Below are positions 7,291 through 11,691 of a DNA stretch of 11,691 bases, piece by piece. Under the pieces are notes generated by a model. That model searched no databases. It worked only from the letters and a program-made list of their open reading frames with translations, and was not told the origin of the DNA. Within the stretch, counting starts at the first letter, position 1; each line of letters starts with the position of its first letter. The translations under genes and the position numbers were made by a program. This DNA comes from an uncultured Brachyspira sp. GTDB lineage: Bacteria > Spirochaetota > Brachyspiria > Brachyspirales > Brachyspiraceae. Where the stretch lies: contig CAKVCG010000047.1 in assembly GCA_934725525.1 (NCBI GenBank), positions 1 through 11,691 of the forward strand, in the 5' to 3' direction.

Positions 7291-7435
7291 TTATGGCGAA
7301 TGACGATTAAAAATATTGTCATTGCGAGCTTTCGGACAAAAGCGTGGCAATCTATTCTGTGTGGATTGCTTTATTCCGTTCGCGATGACGGTAAAAAATA
7401 AATCGTCATTACGAGGCGATAGCCGAAGTAATCCG
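7284..7435. repeat. Array of four alternating REP-like palindromic units
   Basis: Four related ~22-35-base units lie in alternating orientation: plus 7284-7305 (degenerate), minus 7318-7352, plus 7363-7391 and minus 7404-7435. The shared core reads roughly GGATTRC, then TCGYRATGACG. Units 1-2 and 3-4 meet tail to tail across short AT spacers, and units 2-3 meet head to head through GCAATC/GATTGC. The arms can fold into long hairpins. The motif recalls the GTCATTGCGAG...GCAATCC dispersed repeats of many bacterial genomes and the alternating layout of BIMEs. The rest of the 7201-7447 gap holds only the remnant's 5' part and AT-rich sequence. Confidence 0.75.
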
Positions 7436-7447
7436 CTATTAATAAAA

Positions 7448-9397
7448 CTAAAAATTATATCCTAGCTCTATTTCCCAAGTGAAAGGTTTTGCAACCGAAT
7501 AAGTCGATAAAATTGGAGTTTTATTTAAAATATTTTTAAAATGAATAGAAATTATCAAATGTTTAAACCAAATTGAATAAAACGAAATATTAAAATCATG
7601 GAAATCGTCCGAATATTTAATCGGCTCGTAATCCGTTATCGCTCTTTTAGTCGAATAAATATAATGAATATTGAAAGATAGCGAAGTCAAAATATTGTTT
7701 TCGGAAATAAAATCGTAGCCGAGCAAAACCGAAATTGTATCTTTTGGCATTCCTATTTTTGGAGATTTATTTTCGCCCAAAAAACCAAGCTGATAGGAAT
7801 AACCTACTTTAGCCTTTACTATGTTATAAGTTAAAAATGGAATCTCATATCCGACAGACGAGCTTACGATATGCGACTGCGCTTTATCGACATTTGTCGG
7901 ACTCATTCCGTCCCAAATTATTTTATTGCTATAAACCGTGTAAGTATAAGAACTTTCGATTTTCAAATTCGTTATTGGCTCTAAAGTAAGTTTTGTAAGC
8001 ATTTGATTATAATCTTCCGATTTCAAATTGATATTCCCGTAATCGCCATAATATAAATCGTTGAATGTCGGAGCGGTATAATCATGCGAATAAGAAAAAT
8101 ATAATCCGTAGCCTTTATAGAAATTCAAATTAAAAGCCAAATTATAAGACAAATAATTTCTGTTTTTATAACCGTTCAAATAGTCGGATATGAATTCATA
8201 TTTAATATCTGGTAAAAGCGTGAATATCGGATTATTTTCATCCCAATAACCAAAAGAAAGTTGCGGTTCGTATTTTATTGAAACGGAATGCCTTTGCGGA
8301 CTTGTCGGGTAATTAGTGTAAACTGCTCCCTTTTCTTCCGTTAAAATTTCATATCTATATTCTGGAGTTATTTTATTATAAAAAGTTATAATATTTGGAA
8401 TAAATTCGTCCATGCGATTTAACGAAACGTTTAATGAAATGGCATGCGATTTATAATCCGAAATAAATTTTCCGTTTTGAGAAAATGGCTTATCGACAAA
8501 AGAATCATATAAATAGGATAGATTGATGTTATAATCCAAAATCTCCGAAAAACCGTTATAAGAAATTGAAGATATTAAAGTCGTAAAATCAAACCAAGAA
8601 TCCGTTTCGGCTATCGGCGGAATTTGATATTGAGCTGCGGAACTATTAAAAGAAATATTTGCGAAAAATTTTATATAATCTTTATTGTCAAGCAAATATT
8701 TATAATCTGCCGAAGAATTAATGATAAGCTGTCGGTTATCATGCAAATTGCCTTTGACTCTGTCTCCCGATTGATTAATAAAATCGTAATAATAATTTCC
8801 GTCAGAATAATAAGAATCAGCCGTAAAAGTAAAAGTATGCTTATTGTCGAAATTCCTTGAAAATAATATTGACGGGCGAATCGTATTATAAGAACCGTAA
8901 GATAAAGAAACCAAAAGTATATCTTCGAGCGGAGTTTTTGTCGTTATATAAATCGAATTGCCTTTAATCTCTACGCTTTCGATTAAATTTGCGGGAATTC
9001 TTCTTAAATCGACTCCAGCGTCCGCGTTTCCTTTTGCGACATTCATTAAAACATTATTGACATAGATTTTAATATTATCGGCATTAGCTCCCGCAGGGTC
9101 AACAACTTCGTTGCCCATATAATTTCCTTTATTTACAAATCCCGATTGATTTGCCAAAACTTCCTGAACATTTTTATAGCCCATTCTATCGATTTCTTCG
9201 GAAGTTATTATGTCATTATTAACTTTGATAGGCTCTTTATTTGGACTGGTTTCTTCGATAAAGTTCGTTTTTATAGTATTTGTTATTTCAACTTTTGAAG
9301 TTACCCAGATATTGCCTTTCAATTCTTTTATTAAGTAGGATTGAGAATATAAATTTACCGTAGATAATAAAAAAATTGATAAAATTAAATATTTCAT
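7448..9397 (-). CDS. btuB: BtuB-like TonB-dependent outer-membrane receptor
   Basis: A 649-residue receptor with a type I signal (about 1-19). A TonB-box-like GNIWVTSK lies at 29-36. The plug runs from roughly 53 to 155, with IDRMGYKNVQEVLANQSGF, IKIYVNNV (a degenerate form of the usual VLIDG strand) and DLRRIPANLIESVEI. The barrel ends in WEIELGYNF with terminal Phe. The plug lacks two family landmarks: an IRG strand and the RGPxSAxYGxxAIGGVxNI segment, since SVEIKGNS runs straight into IYITTK. The gene starts 9 bases after the preceding lipoprotein without a Shine-Dalgarno, which suggests translational coupling. It lies in the cobalamin-riboswitch operon, the basis for inferring B12/corrinoid uptake. 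TonB/ExbBD would have to be elsewhere. Ligand specificity is not shown by the sequence itself. Confidence 0.82.
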   Translation of the reverse strand: MKYLILSIFLLSTVNLYSQSYLIKELKGNIWVTSKVEITNTIKTNFIEETSPNKEPIKVNNDIITSEEIDRMGYKNVQEVLANQSGFVNKGNYMGNEVVDPAGANADNIKIYVNNVLMNVAKGNADAGVDLRRIPANLIESVEIKGNSIYITTKTPLEDILLVSLSYGSYNTIRPSILFSRNFDNKHTFTFTADSYYSDGNYYYDFINQSGDRVKGNLHDNRQLIINSSADYKYLLDNKDYIKFFANISFNSSAAQYQIPPIAETDSWFDFTTLISSISYNGFSEILDYNINLSYLYDSFVDKPFSQNGKFISDYKSHAISLNVSLNRMDEFIPNIITFYNKITPEYRYEILTEEKGAVYTNYPTSPQRHSVSIKYEPQLSFGYWDENNPIFTLLPDIKYEFISDYLNGYKNRNYLSYNLAFNLNFYKGYGLYFSYSHDYTAPTFNDLYYGDYGNINLKSEDYNQMLTKLTLEPITNLKIESSYTYTVYSNKIIWDGMSPTNVDKAQSHIVSSSVGYEIPFLTYNIVKAKVGYSYQLGFLGENKSPKIGMPKDTISVLLGYDFISENNILTSLSFNIHYIYSTKRAITDYEPIKYSDDFHDFNISFYSIWFKHLIISIHFKNILNKTPILSTYSVAKPFTWEIELGYNF

Positions 9398-9406
9398 AAT
9401 AAACTT

Positions 9407-9982
9407 TTAATAATCAGTTAATTTTCCCAAACCGTTTGAAAAAAAACTATCGTAAGGATACCATTTCGTAGAATTATCAGGCAATTTATTTTCGTCTTTC
9501 CCTCCTCCGTAATAGCCTTTTTCAGTTCCGTCTTCCGTAATATAAATTAACATCCATTGATTAGGCATTCCCGAAGTATTATAATTGTAATAAATTCCCA
9601 TTAAATATATATTGCTGTCAGCGGCTATACCAATAGCGGCTCCATAACACTTTGCCCTCATTTCTTTTCCTTGTTTATATGTATCTTCCCAATAATCGCC
9701 CGTTCCTTTTTCAAAATACCATCCCAAATCGGTTTTGCCGTCAGGTTTTAATACTTTCTTACCGCCAATATAATCTTTCCAAATATTTGTCATATCGGAA
9801 GGTTTTATATTTGTGATTATAGAACCAGTCCTAACCGTATATATTTTATCCGCGTCCACAACGATTACTTTACCGCTTTCATTATAGTTATAATTCTTGG
9901 GAGGGGTAATTTCGTTTCCGCATGATATTGATAATATAATTGCTATAATTAATATAAAAAAAATTATAAATTTACTTTTCAT
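9407..9982 (-). CDS. Hypothetical lipoprotein, second gene of the B12-riboswitch operon
   Basis: A 191-residue protein. A long hydrophobic signal ends in LSIS-C21, a spirochaete-type lipobox, and is followed by a short polar linker. The mature part is aromatic- and glycine-rich with two regions of strand-like sequence: VIVVDADKIYTVRTGSIIT, and AAIGIAADSNIYLMGIYYN followed by NQWMLIYITEDG. Several Trp/Tyr residues could form a ligand-stacking surface. One further cysteine (in AKCYG) is present. I do not recognise the family. It sits 33 bases after the first lipoprotein and 9 before btuB, so co-transcription with the receptor is likely. The initiation region has only a weak TGGA. A role as an accessory or surface corrinoid-capture protein is inferred solely from the operon. 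Confidence 0.8.
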   Translation of the reverse strand: MKSKFIIFFILIIAIILSISCGNEITPPKNYNYNESGKVIVVDADKIYTVRTGSIITNIKPSDMTNIWKDYIGGKKVLKPDGKTDLGWYFEKGTGDYWEDTYKQGKEMRAKCYGAAIGIAADSNIYLMGIYYNYNTSGMPNQWMLIYITEDGTEKGYYGGGKDENKLPDNSTKWYPYDSFFSNGLGKLTDY

Positions 9983-10015
9983 TCCATTTTAGCTTATTAA
10001 AAATAATCAAATATT

Positions 10016-10471
10016 TTATTGTTTTCTTTCGCAAGCGGAATATGTTCCAAAATATTCGTTATCTATCGTAAATTCTTTTATAGCTTGTTCCAAAGTGTCT
10101 GTTCCCGTTTTTCCGCTCTTTTTATAAGCTCCAGAAATACTTACCCCGCTATCGGTTAAATCTTTGAATGAAACGGCATAATATTTTCCGACAAGGCTTG
10201 AAGTATAACTATTTTCAGTATATTTGCCGTAAATAATTCCCGCGGTATCCGAACTATAAATTATTCTTTCTACAGTAATCACATAACTATTTTTACCATC
10301 ATAAGCCGAAGTAAAAGTTTTTCCATCGTATATATAAGTTTCATTGTAAGTTGAAATCCAAGTTCCTACGGGCAAACTTGGAGCGGTCGGTCTCTTATCG
10401 CAGGAAATCGCTACGATTAAGACGAATAAGATTAAAAATAGACTTTTGATAATGTTTTTTTGCAATTTCAT
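10016..10471 (-). CDS. Hypothetical lipoprotein, first gene behind the cobalamin riboswitch
   Basis: A 151-residue protein with signal and lipobox VAIS-C24. The start is set at ATG 10471-10469 because GGAGGAG (10484-10478) lies 6 bases before it. The frame also reads upstream to a TTG at 10486, but that would translate through the Shine-Dalgarno. The mature domain starts VGTWIST and runs as a series of beta strands (ETYIYDG, YVITVERIIY, AGIIYGKY, YYAVSFKDL, VSISGAYKK), like a small lipocalin-style or other antiparallel barrel. One cysteine lies near the C-terminus. No family is recognised. As the first gene under riboswitch control, directly ahead of a second lipoprotein and a BtuB-like receptor, it is a candidate corrinoid-binding or receptor-assisting protein. 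That is inference. Confidence 0.82.
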   Translation of the reverse strand: MKLQKNIIKSLFLILFVLIVAISCDKRPTAPSLPVGTWISTYNETYIYDGKTFTSAYDGKNSYVITVERIIYSSDTAGIIYGKYTENSYTSSLVGKYYAVSFKDLTDSGVSISGAYKKSGKTGTDTLEQAIKEFTIDNEYFGTYSACERKQ

Positions 10472-10497
10472 TTTAAACTCCTCCAATTAAGATAAAG

Positions 10498-10530
10498 GAG
10501 CGTGCTAATCAAGCGCGCTCGACTCGATTA
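10498..10530 (-). promoter_or_regulatory. Expression platform of the cobalamin riboswitch: two mutually exclusive hairpins
   Basis: Read leftward, GAGCGCGCT (10520-10512) pairs with AGCACGCTC (10506-10498), 8 pairs with one mismatch. An alternative stem pairs TAATCGAG (10530-10523) with CTTGATTA (10513-10506), 8 pairs including one G-U. The two share bases 10506-10520 and cannot coexist. The 3' arm of the first also overlaps CTCC (10500-10497), which can pair with GGAG of the Shine-Dalgarno (10484-10481). The tract after the hairpin is only modestly U-rich, so whether control is by termination or by translation is undecided. Confidence 0.55.
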
Positions 10531-10630
10531 TTATGTAAGGTATTCCGACTTCGCTTATAAAACGGTTTAATATATTTTATAAGACTTTACGGTTGCGTGC
10601 CAGCGTGGGATTTTCACCCTCATTCCCCTT
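10530..10630 (-). promoter_or_regulatory. Cobalamin (B12) riboswitch aptamer
   Basis: Read leftward, the RNA matches the AdoCbl/cobalamin consensus in order: GGGAAUGAGGGUGAAAAUCC near the 5' end, then ACGC, GGCACGCAACCGUAA (the B12-box region), a peripheral stem UUAUAAAA/UUUUAUAA, and the 3' core AAGUCGGAAUACCUUAC. The 3' core is a slightly degenerate version of the usual AGUCAGGAGACCUGCC. It lies between a promoter and the first lipoprotein gene. Such RNAs normally repress uptake genes when B12 is plentiful. Confidence 0.93.
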
Positions 10631-10643
10631 TTTAATCATGGTT

Positions 10644-10671
10644 ATTATAGAATATTTTTTTAAATTTGCAA
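10644..10671 (-). promoter_or_regulatory. Promoter of the cobalamin-riboswitch operon
   Basis: On the minus strand TTGCAA (10671-10666), a 16-base spacer and TATAAT (10649-10644) predict a start near 10637, a few bases before the riboswitch core. It begins 20 bases after the ruvA stop, so the B12 operon is transcribed separately from ruvA. No terminator is visible between them. Confidence 0.7.
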
Positions 10672-10690
10672 TAGTTTTTAAAATTAAAAA

Positions 10691-11269
10691 TTATATAGAA
10701 TTTAAATTTCTTAAAGCCTCTCTTATCAAATCTTCGGCGTTCATATTTTCTTTATTTTCTACGCTCGACAAAGATTTAACCGCTTCGGAATTTGAAAAAC
10801 CTAAAGAAATTAAAGCCTTTATAACATCGCTCTCGTTGTCGTTATAAGGTTTGGCTTCGGAAATATTTATGTCGATTTTTTCTATTTTGTCTCTAAGCTC
10901 GAATAATAATTTTTCCGCTTTTTTTAATCCCATCCCCGAAACTTTTTTAAGCATTGAAATATCTTTATTGAATAAAATATGCATTATTTCGTTTATGGAA
11001 TAAGTCGAAAGAATTTCCATAGCCAATTTCGGTCCCACTCCAGAAGTAGCCATTAAAGTAGAAAACAATTTTTTTTCTTCACGTGTTGCAAAACCGTAAA
11101 GCGTCATAGAATCTTCTTTATGAATAAGTTGAACATATAATCTTATATTTTCGTTATTTTCAACTTTTAATTTTTTCGATATATTGATTTCGTATCCGAC
11201 TCCGCCGCATAAAACGGCTATAAGATTCTCCGAAATTATTTGAACCTTTCCTTCTATAAAAGCGAACAT
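10691..11269 (-). CDS. ruvA: Holliday junction branch migration protein RuvA
   Basis: A 192-residue protein, near the family's usual length. Domain I is an OB fold starting MFAFIEGKV, with GGVGYEI (22-28) and LYGFATREEKKLF. Domain II has two helix-hairpin-helix motifs, SGVGPKLA (76-83) and SGMGLKKAEK (111-120). Domain III, DVIKALISLGFSNSEAVKSL onward, is the RuvB-contacting helical domain, joined by an acidic linker. As a tetramer it holds four-way junctions while RuvB drives branch migration during recombinational repair. The ATG starts 3 bases after the stop of the HMA gene, so the two are probably translated from one message. There is no separate Shine-Dalgarno apart from a distant GAGG. 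ruvB and ruvC are not in the window. Confidence 0.96.
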   Translation of the reverse strand: MFAFIEGKVQIISENLIAVLCGGVGYEINISKKLKVENNENIRLYVQLIHKEDSMTLYGFATREEKKLFSTLMATSGVGPKLAMEILSTYSINEIMHILFNKDISMLKKVSGMGLKKAEKLLFELRDKIEKIDINISEAKPYNDNESDVIKALISLGFSNSEAVKSLSSVENKENMNAEDLIREALRNLNSI

Positions 11270-11272
11270 AAA

Positions 11273-11482
11273 TTAAACCGAAACCTCGTATTCCAATTCT
11301 TCAATAGCCTCTATCATTTTATCGGCGTTCACTTTTGATTCGTCAAATTCGACTTCTGCAGATTCTTTTTCTAAACTCACATTAACTTTGCTTACTCCGT
11401 CAAGTTCGGTTAAACTTTCCGTAACGGCATTGACGCAATTTTGACACCCCATGCCTTTTATTTTTATAATTATATTCTTCAT
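11273..11482 (-). CDS. Heavy-metal-associated (HMA) domain protein, CopZ-like
   Basis: A 69-residue single HMA domain with ferredoxin-like beta-alpha-beta-beta-alpha-beta layout. The metal site is G10-M-G-C13-Q-N-C16, matching the GMxCxxC signature with Gly in the variable position. The downstream VSKVNVSLEKESAEVEF and final EELEYEVSV are typical. Such small proteins bind Cu(I) or another soft metal and pass it to a P-type ATPase in the cytoplasm. No ATPase or metal regulator is seen here, so the metal is unproven. A clear Shine-Dalgarno AAGGAGA (11494-11488) supports the start. It appears to lead a two-gene unit with ruvA, an unusual pairing. Confidence 0.92.
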   Translation of the reverse strand: MKNIIIKIKGMGCQNCVNAVTESLTELDGVSKVNVSLEKESAEVEFDESKVNADKMIEAIEELEYEVSV

Positions 11483-11510
11483 TAAATTCTCCTTGTTATG
11501 ATTATTAAAA

Positions 11511-11538
11511 ATTATATATTAGATTTATAATTAAACAA
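11511..11538 (-). promoter_or_regulatory. Putative promoter for the HMA-ruvA unit
   Basis: On the minus strand TTGTTT (11538-11533), 16 bases, then TATAAT (11516-11511) predict a start around 11504, about 20 bases before the HMA start codon. The -35 box is a weak match and the region is very AT-rich, so chance matches are possible. Confidence 0.45.
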
Positions 11539-11541
11539 TTA

Positions 11542-11691
11542 CTATTTATATAAACTAAAAACCACCGACACTTCCGTTCCTTTATCCTTTTCGCTTTCAA
11601 TATATATATCGGCGTTATAATGCGCGCATATATTTTTTACTATAGTCAAACCCAAACCCGTGCCTTGAACTTTTAAATATTTTTCGTTTTT
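11542..11691 (-). CDS. Sensor histidine kinase, C-terminal fragment (runs off the right edge)
   Basis: The last 49 codons of a larger gene enter from the right edge in frame and stop at TAG 11544-11542. The fragment holds the G2 ATP-lid motif GTGLGLTIVKNI and the closing strands DIYIESEKDKGTEVSVVFSL, the typical end of a HATPase_c domain of a two-component sensor kinase. The sensing part, the phosphorylatable His and the N box lie outside the window, so its signal is unknown. It ends 59 bases before the HMA start codon. Confidence 0.88.
   Translation of the reverse strand, partial: KNEKYLKVQGTGLGLTIVKNICAHYNADIYIESEKDKGTEVSVVFSLYK

Noticed and set aside
7284..7435. CRISPR array
   Set aside because: The units are imperfect, alternate in orientation and have no uniform spacers; no cas genes are nearby.
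8624..8860. Plus-strand open frame opposite the btuB-like gene
   Set aside because: Antisense shadow with no supporting signals.
10472..10486. Upstream TTG start extending the first lipoprotein by five codons
   Set aside because: The extension is translated from the Shine-Dalgarno itself; the ATG at 10471 has ideal spacing and gives a cleaner signal peptide.
10593..10847. Plus-strand 84-codon open frame across the riboswitch leader and the 3' end of ruvA
   Set aside because: It overlaps the conserved riboswitch and a certain gene on the opposite strand.

Overview
The window is AT-rich and crowded with short-signal lipoproteins, beta-barrel outer-membrane proteins and a B12 uptake cassette. 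Together with a clostridial-looking thioredoxin this suggests a host-associated anaerobic spirochaete, most likely Brachyspira or a close relative. That assignment is inferred from gene style only; no rRNA or other decisive marker is present.

Layout. Positions 1-299 hold no protein gene. They carry a leftward regulatory leader: a consensus promoter, a probable yybP-ykoY (manganese) riboswitch and an AT-rich hairpin, whose target gene lies off the left edge. A rightward promoter next to it drives a thioredoxin gene (300-617) that ends at a strong terminator. A GHL10-family lipoprotein (688-2496) follows. Everything else reads leftward. From the right edge these are: the tail of a histidine kinase (11542-11691), a heavy-metal-associated (HMA) protein and ruvA (11482 to 10691), and a cobalamin-riboswitch leader (10671 to 10478). 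The leader is followed by two small lipoproteins, a BtuB-like TonB-dependent receptor, a patch of alternating palindromic repeats, a broken gene remnant, a 515-residue outer-membrane protein and a terminator. Last comes btuF-btuC-btuD (5205 to 2526), converging on the GHL10 gene.

How it fits together. The riboswitch, receptor and BtuFCD-type ABC transporter make a coherent vitamin B12 (corrinoid) acquisition locus. The receptor would bring the ligand across the outer membrane, the BtuF-like lipoprotein would bind it in the periplasm, and BtuCD would import it. The two unrecognised lipoproteins come first behind the riboswitch, so they are the best candidates for something new, such as accessory or surface corrinoid-capture proteins in a spirochaete. 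The btuFCD genes lie behind the outer-membrane protein's terminator and have their own putative, nearly leaderless promoter with no second riboswitch. Corrinoid import may therefore be only partly under riboswitch control. The ligand of the ABC system is inferred from context; siderophore or heme systems belong to the same families.
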